Source of the DNA: Mangifera indica
Lineage: Eukaryota; Streptophyta; Magnoliopsida; Sapindales; Anacardiaceae
NCBI RefSeq assembly: GCF_011075055.1
Contig: NC_058141.1
Span: forward strand, 13,463,639 to 13,527,638
Reading direction: 5' to 3'
Length of the DNA: 64,000 nt
The notes under the pieces were generated by a model. It saw only the letters and a list, made by a program, of their open reading frames with translations. It had not been told where the DNA came from and searched no databases. Positions 11,900 through 24,216 of the stretch are shown here, in pieces; the first letter of the stretch is position 1, and each line of letters starts with the position of its first letter. A program made the translations under genes and the position numbers.

Positions 11900-14161
11900 G
11901 ATACAGAGTAAGCCTATATGAATTTAGCCGAGTGAGCGACTGTGTGAGTTGCGAGCTAGTCGAACGGGTAAAATATACATAAACGCAGTTTCAGTAGGAT
12001 TTTTGACTGGAGTTTTGAGAAGTCTCTGGAGATAGCACTGTTTTTACATATTTGGAAAGAACTCAGTTTTGGGAACTTTTGGGCTGTTGGAATGAATTAG
12101 AAGAAGAAATAATTTGGTGTGGTCGTAATTTTATTGATTGATTTTTGTCTAACTTTGCTGATGATGATATTTGGGTTGAGTTTGAATCGAATTTTAACAT
12201 AAAAATAAATTCGAAAGAGTTGAATCAAACATTAACATTCTTCAGTTTTAAATAGAATTCTTCACTGCAGTTTACCCTCATTCATAATCATCTGCAGCAA
12301 CATATAATACATTAGTACTCTGTTGAATCGAGAATCCTACCTTCCACGACAAGTCAGTTTGAAAACTTTCGTTCGTCCATCGGCCATCATTGCTCGTATT
12401 TTGCATTGTAACTCAACACTTTACAGTGGCACGAAACTAAGAAATGCTCAACGGCAATTGGATTTTCATGTTTTCTTTTATGGACGGAAGTCATATATGG
12501 CAAACAAAAATAGTTAAAATCGATTAATTCTCGTAATATTTACATAAATCAAGCACGATTGTAAAAAATGAAGCAAATTTTTTAACAAAATTTTAATAAA
12601 GCATCGTTTATATTAAAATTTCGTGCACATTGTGCACCGGAACGCACGTGTTACACATATATGAAATTTTTTTATAAATCTCTCGTATAAAACTATCAAT
12701 TAGAGCCCATCCTCCGCATTACACATTTGTGTGTAAATCATGCATGCATACAAAATTTTATTTAACCCCCCACCATGCATGACACTTATACCATATGAGA
12801 ATCACGTATGGCAAAAAACCTAAGCATAAACATGCATTTTTGTTTAATCTTTAGAGTTTTGAACAATTTTGTTTAACACCTTTTAGTTTTGAATATTTAT
12901 TATAATTTCCTTTATAATTAATTCAATATATTTCACAACCGAAAAGGCTTCAATCTTGTAGCTATGATATCTCAATTTTCATTACAAAACCAAATAAATC
13001 TCTATATTATAAGTGATAAAAAATAAAGGTAGACCATTAATTAATCTTTTTCCCTTTTTTTGTTTTTTTTTTGCACACAACATTATGACTAAATAAGTTA
13101 GAACCAGTGATAAAATTTGAATTTCAAAAGTTAGTAAAATTAGCAAAGTATTAAAATTTGTAGGGAGGGCTTCTAGATTTGAATTTCTATCACGTAAGCG
13201 ATTTTCTATATGAGGTTAACTTCGTCTAACGTTAATTTATTTGTCACGGCTATATACCCTTCAATTTGGTTATTTTAATTATAAAAAAAGGACACATTGA
13301 GTTATGATAAATATCATACATACTCATATAAGTTATTATTAATGGTAGTAAATTTTTATCTTAATTTTAAAAACCTGAAAATTTATTTATTTCTTGGTTG
13401 TTTGGTCATTTATATGAATTTATTTAAAAATTAAATTGGGTGAGAAATTGTGTATATTCACATGACAAATATAATTGTCCAAAAAATTATCACCAAATAT
13501 AAAGTATTTATCACTTCATCGGAGCCATTTGCCATTGCCATTAAATCCAAACATCATCATCAACAAAAACATTGTGGCATCCAATTAGACAACTCACTTG
13601 CAATTTCAATGTATAATACTGGTTGGAAATATCCCAAATGGAGTATCAATTGCCTCCATTTACCAAAAAAGCACAAGCAGCTGCATTGTTCACCACAGGC
13701 ATCCCACACCCATTACAAAAACAACACACCACTAGCTTACAATTCAACAACAACCCACCCGGCAGCCACACTAAACTACAAACAAGTTCAACAGTACGTT
13801 TCATTAATGGGAAATGTCTTCTCATGGATTTCATTCTTTGGACAATAACTGCAACGCAACAAAGCATCTTCCTCTTTTCATGTTTCCTGGCTGCAATTGG
13901 CTCAGGAGTTGGCAATTGTAATTGGTTTTCGTTAATATGTAGGAATCTTGTGTGATTCATGAATATTGATAAGCGACTGATTACGATGAATAAATGTTCA
14001 GTCAAAACCAGAAACAGCCTCTGTGATTGCTATGGACATTAGATTGTCTATTGAACATCGATATTTAACATTAGTAACATATAACTCATTCATTCTTACA
14101 GCCAAAAAAAAAAAAAAAAAGGAAGAAGAAGATGACATGCAGAGTTTAAAGTAATATTTTT
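11900..14161. other. Intergenic, no gene seen
   Basis: AT-rich spacer between two minus-strand genes. It includes the promoter side of the HSP90-6 pseudogene and, near 13500-14160, probably the 3' UTR of the next gene. Open frames at 13450-14005 overlap on both strands and look like chance. Confidence 0.55.
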
Positions 14162-14653
14162 CTACAGATGAAGGGAAGTATCAACATCAGAATTATCAAA
14201 ATTTCTTGAGGTGCTTTGGCTGGTTGAACTTATTGGCCATAAGTTTGAGGATGATGGGATTGTGCTGTCTCGAAAATCGGGTCGCTTTCCTGGAGAATTA
14301 AGGCCTAGAGAGAGTGAATCCTGAAGAGGAGGTCTGTGAGGTGGGATCATCATCTCTAGCTGAGGAGACTTGTTGCGTTCAGAACGGGCTGCTGGAGCCA
14401 TCGGATCAGGCTCAGCAAACAGTTTTAACAGCTCTTTCTCTTCTCTCTTTTCTCTCACTCTTTCAAGCTGTCTAAATCTTTCTTGCAGAAGGGCGATGGA
14501 GGAGTTGACCATAGTTGAATCCCCATTCTGCCTACCCATTAAAGGAGAGTTTAATATTGGAGAGAGGTTTGAGCTATTCTTGTTATTAAAAGGGCAACAT
14601 GAGCTTGTATATATAGTTGGTAGGTGTTCCCTGTTCAACATAAAAAATTGCAT
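14162..14653 (-). CDS. Small plant protein of unknown function with an LxLxL (EAR-like) motif
   Basis: Single-exon frame, 163 residues from the ATG at 14653; ATGs at residues 5 and 39 (MGRQNGDS) are alternatives. I do not recognise the family by name. Residues about 50-80 form a charged amphipathic helix (ALLQERFRQLERVREKREE). The middle is rich in Pro, Ser and Arg, and residues 114-118 read LSLGL, which fits the LxLxL form of the EAR repression motif that binds TOPLESS co-repressors. The Ser-rich tail is probably disordered. There is no signal peptide or membrane segment. A nuclear adaptor role is an inference from the motif alone. Codon choice and the helix argue that it is a real gene. Confidence 0.6.
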   Translation of the reverse strand: MQFFMLNREHLPTIYTSSCCPFNNKNSSNLSPILNSPLMGRQNGDSTMVNSSIALLQERFRQLERVREKREEKELLKLFAEPDPMAPAARSERNKSPQLEMMIPPHRPPLQDSLSLGLNSPGKRPDFRDSTIPSSSNLWPISSTSQSTSRNFDNSDVDTSLHL

Positions 14654-14739
14654 ATTTTTATTGATTCTGGGTGATGTGATTATAATTGAGAATCGGCTGC
14701 AGAGCAGGATTATACAAGAAGAAGAGATCAAAAGCTAGT

Positions 14740-16460
14740 CTAGAGATGGGTTGGGTTGGTGGATGTGTAGGCAAAAGGACTTTTTGAAGGAGGATAAATC
14801 TGAGAGCAAGAGTCCAAATGAAATTGGAGGTTTGCTTTTGGAAGAATACTTAGAAGAGAATCAAATGGTTAGGTACTGCAACGTCGGCTTCGTAGAATGT
14901 GGTGCATTTTTATGGTGCGTTTTAAGGGAAAATCATTTCTTTTATTTGATTTCAACTCAATTGTTCTATTTCTTTTTCCTGTGCGTGGAGTTTAGGGAGG
15001 TGGGTGTTAAGAACTAGACAAATAGAAGGAATATTTTTGGAGTTTTATGGTCCTCGGTAGAACTTCTGCTGGATGAAAGAGAAGGAAACCCACCAAATAT
15101 GACCTGTTTCTCTATGTAACCATATAGCCTGTCACATTTCGGTGTTGGGTCCAGCTAGGCTGAACCATCCAGATTTCTTCAACAGCGAACATTATAGAAG
15201 ATTGGGCGATTTACAATGACTTGATAATCCTGTGAAATCGCATAATCTTTTTTAAAAATAAGATAAGCGAATGTTAGTTATTGCATTTGTTATTCGTATA
15301 ATTCAACAAGCGCGAAACCAGTACTCTGTTAGGATTATTATAGTGTTTGTGTGAAAGATGCTAAATTTTATTGTACTGGAAACAGTGATAAGCAGACGCC
15401 TGGTAAAGCAAGGTCAACTGCAATGATCCAAGAAAACCCCCTTATTCTGCTTCCAATGAATATTAAAATCAGAATAGTCAAGGCAAACTCTTGCCATGCT
15501 GTGCTATGTTGTTTTGTTGCTGATGTTTTCACTTGCCATGCAACAGCAAATACCAAACTCCATTATGCATTTTAATCAAACCCATCCAACTGCTGCAAAA
15601 GCTAAAGCCTTTTGGCAATTTACATTTTACTTTTTCAAATTTTTCTCTTTGCTAGACAAACATAGGATCAATCCAAGATAGATGCACACAACACTCTGAA
15701 TAACTGAGTACTTAACATGCTTGGGTCTGTAATAAACTTCATTTATACAAAGAGAATTAAAAATTTTGAATAGTACTTTATCAACCATATTGTTTGTACG
15801 AAACTAACATTTCCATATCCTTTAGAAAAGGCATGTGAGTGAAGATTGAGTCAGATTCCTGCTTTTAGATAAAATTGCATCTACCTGCCACTGTATGAAA
15901 GATTTTCTTTGTGGGTTGTTTTAAAATGCAACCTAAAAACAATCTAAAGAGAAAAATCCAACATTATATCATAGTTGTCTGCATGGTGCTACCAAAGTGC
16001 ATGATGGAAAAGATAAACCAACGGTACCGTATTGCTAATGATGGTTTCAATTAAAGAAATAGTAAACCAAAAATAACCTCTTGTAAGTTGTTCACAACAT
16101 GTCTGCAGTTGCGGTTTTTGGAACCAAACAGTAGATCCACAAGAAATTATAATAGCATAATTTTGTATATTTCTATTATTTATGATTGTTGCAAAAAGAA
16201 TCTTTTCTAAAGAATGAATTTCTATGAGGTATACAAACACAAAATATGATATATTTTGATGTCGAATACCACTACATATATGAATAAACTATACAAACTG
16301 AGATGATAGTATCTGATTGAATGATTTTGAGAGAAAAAATAAATAATTACATCACCCAACCACAAGCTGTCACCTCAGTTTATATTGATAAGTTTGTACA
16401 ATTTATTTGTATGCATAATATTACTCTTTGGTGTCATATTGTGTGTACCTTAGTATCCTT
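14740..16460. other. Intergenic, no gene seen
   Basis: Spacer upstream of the 14.2 kb gene and downstream of the gene remnant at 16461. Short open frames (for example 15351-15575) overlap frames on the opposite strand and show no family features. Confidence 0.55.
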
Positions 16461-17446
16461 CTAAACTGTGACTAAGATAAACTGTGGGGCACCCTTGGCA
16501 ACATCAATGTGCATCCTGCATAAAATAAAGAGCCAAGCATGTCAAATCCTCATTTCTATATGATTCATACCTTTCCTAAATTTTTAGCATGAAAATTTTG
16601 GTACAAAACAATAGCTTATGGAGTAAAGTGATAATATAAATAAAATCACTAATTCTGAGATCTCCTCTGCTTGGACATTATAATGGAGAAATATTGCAAC
16701 CCCTCAGTATTAGGGCAATAGAGATCACAAAAAAAAAAAAAAAAAGGGTAGCAAAAGTAACATGCAGTGATCTGATAGGTTTACTAGTGACCAGTATTTG
16801 GAAACAGATGCACATATTTTAGTGTTCTACCATGATTTACAAATCACAGCCCTAAATTAATAACTGATGCTACAAGAAATTTCCAAACTATTCGAGAACT
16901 TCAATAATCAATCAGCCTACTTCTAGGATCCATAACATGCTTCATTTTATATACAATAACATGTATTTTCAAAAAATTAAAAAAAAAAAAATTCAGCTAC
17001 ATGCAATTATGTGCTGTATGTATCCCAAAATTCACATCCTCAAGCTTTTCAATCTTTTTACCTGAATATTATGGGCTTCAGATTGTTCATCAAAAACTTC
17101 TCCATCCTGATGTCTTTATGTAACACTCCAATCTCAGACTTGGGAAAGACAAGCATAACATCATCTGGATCAATTTTGGAACTAAATTGCCAAAAGAAGT
17201 TGAACTGATAAGGAACAATTTGGGAAACAACAAAATTGAAGCAATAAGATAATCCAAATACAAAAATAAATAATAGATGTTCACAGAGGGAGGATCATTA
17301 CCATTTCCAGATGGAGTATTAAACTAATGACAGCTGCAAAAATTATCTACGCCTTGACAGCAGAAAATTTGACGACTTGGTCAGATATATCTAAGGCGTA
17401 GTTTACATGCCCTTCTTCATCTAAGAAACAATACCATTTGTGTGTC
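16461..17446 (-). pseudogene. 3' exons of an unrecognised gene, with one in-frame stop
   Basis: Three minus-strand blocks (17446-17302, 17204-17062, 16515-16461) have GT/AG borders and matching phases, and join into one frame of about 113 codons. It contains HKWYCFLDEEGHVNYALD, then FNFFWQFSSKIDPDDVM, VFPKSEIGVLHKD, MNNLKPIIFR, and ends MHIDVAKGAPQFILVTV followed by TAG. The text is protein-like and the phases agree, so it is very likely a real (or once real) gene end. TAG at 17349-17347 interrupts the first block. No 5' exons were found: the block starts only 23 bases downstream of the stop of the PPR pseudogene. I do not know the family. Confidence 0.5.
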
Positions 17447-17468
17447 CTGGTGATGATGAACAGAAGCT

Positions 17469-20177
17469 CTAATTAACCCATTTAACAAGATGATCAGTTT
17501 CAATTGATTTGTCTACTTTGGACAGTTCACGGTCCAATACTGCATAAGTCTGTATATTGATACTGCAATTTCTAGATTCCATTATGTGCAGAAACTTCAG
17601 GCAGAAATCTGGCAGCCCTTCCTTTATCAACCCATCAACCAAGACTGTCCATACAATATCATCAGTACTCCATTGTTTCTCAAGCATGCTCTCCAGAAGA
17701 TTCTGTGCTTCTTTTGTGCGATTTGTCCTGCAGAGAGCAGAAACAAGTGCTGCATAGACTGATAAGTGAGCCTCTATGCCACTGTTTGCCATCAAGTTAA
17801 AAATTTCCAGAGCATGGTCTACTTCTAAATTTCTACAATGAGCAATTAATAGAGAGCAAAAGATCTCTTTGCTAGGACACAAGCCTTTCTCTTTCATAAT
17901 TTCCACCAACAGATCTGCCTTCTCTGCACAAGCCATGAACTAAAAGCACTGTAAGTATCAACTGTTGGTTCACATCCATTTTCTGACAATCTAGATAAGA
18001 GAGTACAAATCAAGTCAAGATTAGTAACTTTCTTGTATGAGCTGCAACTATATACAGCATCATTTTGGGCCCCAACCTTTTCAGTGAGCAATTGGGATTC
18101 TTTGTGCAGCCCTTTCAACAACACACTATAAGTTCAGTAATTGGGTTTGCACCCCATATCAACCATCTGCTGAAGAAGAAGGAATGCATGATCAAGCCTC
18201 CCAAGCATAACAAAACCATCAATCGGTGAGGTATAAGTAACATGATCAGGAGCCAATCCGTTACCCTGCATTTCTTTGAGTAATTTCTCTGCTTCATCGG
18301 GCTTGCCCTCTTGACATAAGCCATAAATAAGTGAACCATACGTGAATACATTTGGAATACAGTTTCGCCTTTCCATTTCATCGAAAATCTTAAATGCAAG
18401 GTTGGATCCACCATTTTGACAAAGTCCATCAATCAAAGATGTATAGGTAATGACATTTGGCAGCAATCCATTCTTAGCCATCCTACTACATAATTTCTCT
18501 GCTTCAGAAAGCCAGTTATTTTTGGATAAAACATTTATAATGGCATTGTAAGTTTCAACCTTCGGACTGCAATCATTCTTCTCCATCTTCTCAAATAAAG
18601 ACAAAGCAACATCAATCTCTCCCTCCTTACAGTAACCATCAATCAGAGCAGTATAATTTACTTGATTTGGACTTAAACCACATTCTAACATTTCACAGAA
18701 GAGAGTTGATGCCACATCCAGCTTACCATCCTTGCAAAACCCCAAAATTAGTTCAGTATAAGTCCACTCATCTGGTTCACATCCACTCTCCTTCATCATG
18801 TCCTGCAATCTCATGGCATTGTTTAGATTTCCCTTTTTGAGGTATCCACCAATGAGAGTATTATATGTAACCACAGTTGGAGAAGGACCAGCTTTCATCA
18901 TTTTATTGAAAAGAACCATTGCCCTCTCCATGTCACCAAACAAGCACAGTCCTTTAATAATTTCATTATACGTATTGGGATTCAGCAACTTATTATGTCC
19001 CTCCATCCAATAAAAAATCTTCAGAGCATTGTCAAATTTTTGAACCTCACACAGTTCCTTTATTAATGCATTGTAGGTAACTGTATTAGGGACCAAACCA
19101 TCCTTCACCATTTTGTGGTACAACCCAATCGCCACTTCAAGATTCTTCACTCTAGCCAATGCAGTAATCAATGCTGTATATGTTTGGACAGTTGGAGTAC
19201 AACCCCTCTTTTTCATTCTCCTCAAAAGCTCAACTACCTCACTCATGCACCCAACCTCACACAATGAAGAAATGGGAAGAGTATAAGTATAGACTGTCAG
19301 TTCAATCCCCTTCTCAGTCATTCCTTCAATCAAGTCAAGCCCCTCGCCAATTCTGCCCTCATTGCACAACCCATTAACCAATTTTGTATATGTACGTGCA
19401 TTAGGATCACAACCTTCCTTCACCATTCTAACAAATACCTCAAATGCTTTATCCATATTATGATTCCTACAATGCCCTAAAATCAGCGAAGTATATGTAA
19501 ATGTGTCTGGTGACATATCATATTGAAATATTGTACTAAAAATCAACTCAGCTTCATTAACCTTCCCTATATTACAGAGCATATTAATCAGAGTATTAAA
19601 TGTCAATAAACTCGGCCTAATCCCATCATTCAACACCTGGGCATACACATTTTGTGCTAACCCAACCAGATGAAACTTGCCCAGTTGAATCAAAAGACTG
19701 TTAAAACTATACAAAGTAAACCCGAAACCAGCATTTCCTTTTAAGTGGTTCAAAAATTCAATTACCCTTTTAAGCTCGTCCCCATTTCTACATGCTTTAA
19801 TCATCAGTATCCTCACTTGGTCTGCAGGAGCTAATTTTTTATCAGAACAAGCCTATTCAACATCGAAACAAAACAGCACATATCATGTTTGTAAAAAGGC
19901 CTCTTTGAGACCCAAAAAAAGAACTGCAGAACTGAGTCTGCGTTCTGTGGGTCTCAATGATCTTGGATACGTGCTAGGGCCTCAGCCTGGGAATCAAGTG
20001 AGTGAGTTCCGGGTTTTTTTGCCATTGAAGATCAGATAAAATTTCACAGACTCTTGTAACCACGTGCAGGGATTTATCTTTGGTTGAATAAAAATCGGAT
20101 TTCGATGCAAAGAAGAAAAGCAAATGGAATCTTTTGAGGTGAAGCGAACGTAGATTTTTGAGAAGGGGCTTTAACAT
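17469..20177 (-). pseudogene. P-class pentatricopeptide repeat gene (At5g65560-like), broken
   Basis: Starts at the ATG at 20177 with an organelle-targeting-like basic N-terminus. The longest surviving stretch (19816-18137) encodes about 560 residues of back-to-back 35-residue PPR motifs (for example TYTSLIDGLCQNGG, TYNALIKELCEVQ, TYTALIDGYCKEGE); the C-terminal part lies at 18133-17469. Intact relatives of about 900 residues bind organellar RNA. Lesions: TAG at 19976-19974 where the frame otherwise continues; frame breaks near 19935 and 19844; TGA at 18136-18134 (a CGA-to-TGA change would explain it) with the frame open on both sides; at least two frame breaks at about 17905-17935. The repeats themselves are well preserved, so loss of function looks recent. 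The identity to At5g65560 is from memory of the repeat text. Confidence 0.75.
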
Positions 20178-20229
20178 TCCTTATAGCGATGTTCTGAGTT
20201 CATGAGTGGTGGTCGTTTCCGCTTTCGGA

Positions 20230-21600
20230 TGACATAAGTAAAATTGTGTATTTATTTGTTCCAAGAGATCTAGACGTTCGAGTGGAGAAGTGAGTTGCTT
20301 TGGCGAGTTGGTGAACGCTGTCGTTGGTGAACCATAGCTATGCAGAAGCAGAGGCAGGAAAGGGAGTGGGCATTGGCACTATGGTTCGTTAAGGCAGTCT
20401 TAAACCCCTAAACGAGAATTAATCAGGCTTAAAATTTTCCAACATTCAGGGCCTTTTGGCCAATCTATTATTACCATCAGTTGAGTTTTTATTACCAAAA
20501 GTTACCAAACGTGATTCTGATCATTAATATTAAAAAATAATTAAAAATAATTTTTATTTTATTATAATGTTGAAAATTAAAAAAAAGAAGAAGTCAAATG
20601 ACAAATTCCCACCCAAACTTTGATGAATAAAAAAAAATTCATTTTAAAATTTAATAGTTTGTTTGAAACTCATTATTTACTTTTAATAATTAAAAACGCT
20701 ATCTAAAAGGATAAAATAAAAACATCCAACATTAACATAAATTATCTCTGTGTTTTTATTAACCAAATGACTCACTCCTTTTCTACACCTAAGTCTCTCC
20801 CATGTTATGTTTTCCTCCTTCCTCTACAATTCTCTTTGTAATTTTTGCATCAATCCTACTAACTCAAGATCTTTCTACAATCAAACTGTCAAATGTTTCA
20901 TTTTCATAGCCGATTCTCAATCCAAACATTCCATTTTGTTTCAACTTTTCCAACCAAATTTTTAATTGTATAGTTATCGATTATCTTAAAATATTTTGTC
21001 ACACATCTAAATACAGAAATATTTGTTATGTTAATTTTTAAATGAATTCCATAGCGGGATTTTACTGTAAATTCAAATACTTTTATATTACTCAGAACAT
21101 CAGGGACTTCAATGACAAAAAAATTAGTTTTGTTAGATTTTGACACTAACTTTTTTATGTACTCACATTTTAAGACTAATGAAAATTACGATTAATATAA
21201 AAGGTAGGTGAAACAAAAAACATAGTTATTATCAAAAGTAAGCTATTAAATCCCTAATTTTGTTGTAAATTCCCTTATTTTTAATGGTTGTGAATTCTCC
21301 GTTAAACCTTGATTAAAAATAGGGGTAAATTTGTAATTTAAATTCACTATAATAACTTCTACTATTTTAAATACTTTGACAAGGATAGGAATGTTATTAA
21401 GTTTATTATATTGTTATTTAAATTTCAAAAAACAATTATTAAGGACATTTTTGTTTTGTATTTTCTTTGCTTTTGGCTTTTGCTGATGAAAGGTGTTAAT
21501 TTGTGATTTTCTAATTTAAGGGTGGCAATAACATTCCTATAACACAGGTGGGACAAAAAATTCTTAAATGAACTATTTTTTAAAGTTAAAACTCTTTTCT
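20230..21600. other. Intergenic, divergent promoter region
   Basis: AT-rich spacer between the minus-strand PPR pseudogene and the plus-strand DYW gene. No repeat or gene is evident. Confidence 0.55.
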
Positions 21601-21622
21601 TCCTCTCAACTCCTACGCCCCG

Positions 21623-23680
21623 ATGCAGACCCTGCAATATGCGCCAATCCACTCTCTTGTACACTACATGCCCTCTCCTCTTCACCTAACTCTCCTCAAA
21701 ACCTCAAAAACCCTGAAAGAAACGCTGCAACTTCATGCCTTTTCTCTCAAAACCAACCTCATTTGCCACCCTTCTGTCTCCTCTTGCCTTCTCTCTCTTT
21801 ACGTAGACCCCAAAATAAACAACCTCCATTATGCTCGCTCCATTTTTTATCAAATTCAAGACCATAGTTTACTTCTTTACAACCTTCTCATTAAATGCTA
21901 CGTTTCTAACCACTATTCCCATGAAGCTATAGTTTTGTTTTCTGATATGCTTCGTGAATTTTTGTTGCCCGATAATTTTACTTTACCTTGTGTGATCAAA
22001 GGTTGTGCTAGGTTAGCTGCAATAAAAGAGGGGAAGCAAATTCATGGGTTGGTTTTGAAACTAGGGTTTGGATTGGATAAGTTTGTCTTGAGTAGTTTTG
22101 TTAGTATGTATGCTAAATGTTATGAGATTGGTTCTGCAAGGAGAGTTTTTGATACAATGGATGAAAAGGATTTGGTTTCTTGGAATACTTTGATTGATGG
22201 GTATGCAAAATGTGGAGATGTTAACGCTTCGATGAAACTGTTTGATGAAATGCCTGAGAGGGATTTGTTTTCTTGGACTTGTTTGGTTGATGGGTTTTCC
22301 AAATGTGGAAAGGTTGAGAATGCCAGAGAGATTTTTGATAGGATGCCTGATAGGAATTTGGTTGCCTGGAATGCAATGATTAATGGGTATATGAAGTCAG
22401 GAGATTTTGATTCTGCTCTTGACCTGTTTAATGACATGCCAATGAGGGATTTAATTTCTTGGAATTCAATGATATCGGGGTATGAATTGAATGGGAGGTT
22501 TATAGATGCTTTGGAATTATTTGACGACCTGTTAAATTGTGAATTTATGCCTAATGATGCTACATTAGTTAGTGCACTCTCAGCAGTTTCAGGATTAGCT
22601 CGTCTTAGTATAGGGCGATGGATACATTCTTACATGATTAAAAATGGGTTTGCAATAGATGGTGTGCTTGGTACATTGTTGATACAAATGTATTCCAAGT
22701 GTGGGAGCATTGAAAGTGCGCTAAAAATTTTTCAAGCAATATCCAGGAAGAAGGTTGGACATTGGACTGCTATGATTGTGGGCTTTGGAATGCATGGCAT
22801 GGCAGAAGAAGCTCTGGACCTATTCAATGAAATGTGTAGTTACAAAATGAAGCCCCATGCTATTACTTTTATTGGTGTTCTGACTGCTTGTAGTCATGTG
22901 GGTTTGGTAGATGATGGTCGCCACTATTTTGACATGATGATCAATCAGTATGGAATTCAACCTACAATTGAACACTATGGTTGCTTAGTGGACATTTTAT
23001 GTCGAACTGGAAATCTTGACGAGGCAAGAAGTATCATTGAGAGTATGCCCATGAGACCCAACATGGTGATTTTGATGAGTTTACTTAGTGGTGCTAGGAA
23101 CCGTGGAAACAAGGCTATTGCTGAATATGCAGCTAATCGTCTGTTTGAGGAGGCTCCAGAAACTACTGGATGCTATGTTGTCCTCTCAAATATGTATGCT
23201 GCAGCCGGTCAGTGGGAGAAAGTTTCAAAGGTAAGAGAAATGATGAAGAAGAGAGGATTCAGGAAAGACCCAGGATGCAGTTCAATAGAACATAGAGGTG
23301 TTCTTCATGAGTTTATCGTGGGTGATAAGTCACATCCCCAAACAAATGAAATATACCACAAATTGAGTGAGATGAGAGACAAATTGAGATCTGCAGGTCA
23401 TGTTCCTGACACAACTCAAGTTCTTTTGTGTATTGAAGATGAAAAGGAGAAGGAAGCAGAATTAGAAAATCATAGTGAGAGGTTGGCCATCGCTTTTGGA
23501 CTCATTAATCTCAAACCTGGGAGTCTTATCCGCATTGTGAAGAACCTCCGTGTTTGTAATGATTGTCACTCTGTAACAAAATTGTTATCCAGTATTTATA
23601 ATCGTGAAATTATTGTGAGAGATAATAGCCGTTTCCATCATTTCAAAAATGGATCTTGCTCTTGCAAGGATTTTTGGTGA
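21623..23680 (+). CDS. PLS-class PPR protein with E and DYW domains (RNA editing type)
   Basis: Intact, intronless, 685 residues. After a short N-terminus come P, L and S repeats (VSWNTLIDGYAKCGDV, DLFSWTCLVDGFSKCGKV, LVAWNAMINGYMKSGD, GVLTACSHVGLVDDG), then the E/E+ region (PGCSSIE) and a full DYW domain from about residue 590. The zinc/deaminase signature is present: HSERLAIAFGLI gives the HxE part and CNDCH the CxxC part. The last three residues are DFW in place of DYW. Such proteins select cytidines for C-to-U editing in chloroplast or mitochondrial RNA; the deaminase residues look complete. The start ATG is the first in frame and there is no obvious long transit peptide, so a slightly different start is possible. 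I cannot tell the RNA target or the organelle. Confidence 0.9.
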   Translation: MQTLQYAPIHSLVHYMPSPLHLTLLKTSKTLKETLQLHAFSLKTNLICHPSVSSCLLSLYVDPKINNLHYARSIFYQIQDHSLLLYNLLIKCYVSNHYSHEAIVLFSDMLREFLLPDNFTLPCVIKGCARLAAIKEGKQIHGLVLKLGFGLDKFVLSSFVSMYAKCYEIGSARRVFDTMDEKDLVSWNTLIDGYAKCGDVNASMKLFDEMPERDLFSWTCLVDGFSKCGKVENAREIFDRMPDRNLVAWNAMINGYMKSGDFDSALDLFNDMPMRDLISWNSMISGYELNGRFIDALELFDDLLNCEFMPNDATLVSALSAVSGLARLSIGRWIHSYMIKNGFAIDGVLGTLLIQMYSKCGSIESALKIFQAISRKKVGHWTAMIVGFGMHGMAEEALDLFNEMCSYKMKPHAITFIGVLTACSHVGLVDDGRHYFDMMINQYGIQPTIEHYGCLVDILCRTGNLDEARSIIESMPMRPNMVILMSLLSGARNRGNKAIAEYAANRLFEEAPETTGCYVVLSNMYAAAGQWEKVSKVREMMKKRGFRKDPGCSSIEHRGVLHEFIVGDKSHPQTNEIYHKLSEMRDKLRSAGHVPDTTQVLLCIEDEKEKEAELENHSERLAIAFGLINLKPGSLIRIVKNLRVCNDCHSVTKLLSSIYNREIIVRDNSRFHHFKNGSCSCKDFW

Positions 23681-24216
23681 TTCCCTGGCCTTATTGGCCA
23701 ACATTAATACTCTTGTTAATCTGCTCTCAATAAGAAGTATTTGGATACCTTTTGCTTGTTTAAACTTCTTCATATTGTGATATTATTTAAATCAAGTAAT
23801 ATAATATACTTGAGATTTCAGTGTAGATTTAGGCATGCTTTATTTGATATCTAAAGTAAATTTCATCCTGATAGCGGGAAGGGGAGGGAAAATCAAGAAA
23901 GCTTAGAACTTGGTTAATTCTATATTTAGGATATTTGTAGCTCTGCAGTAGCAGTGGTGAAATGCATCTTAATTTATTGTAATGTTAATTCAGGGCCTAT
24001 CTGACTTTTTACCAGGAAGTTGAGCATCACAAAGCATGAATCAGATTACTTGGAATATGGAAAAGACAATCCACTCTGTTGGCGATAGAAAAAGCGGCAA
24101 CACAAGACTTTCTGCTAGTAACTTTATATCAATGGTGATATAGTCCACAGCTAGATGGTTTCAACAAAGCACACAGATAGGACAATCTTACATCCTGTCA
24201 AGTGTATTTAGTTTCT

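Noticed and set aside
13450..14005. Three overlapping frames of 110-132 codons on both strands
   Set aside because: They overlap each other in different frames and read as random text; more likely the 3' UTR of the 14.2 kb gene.
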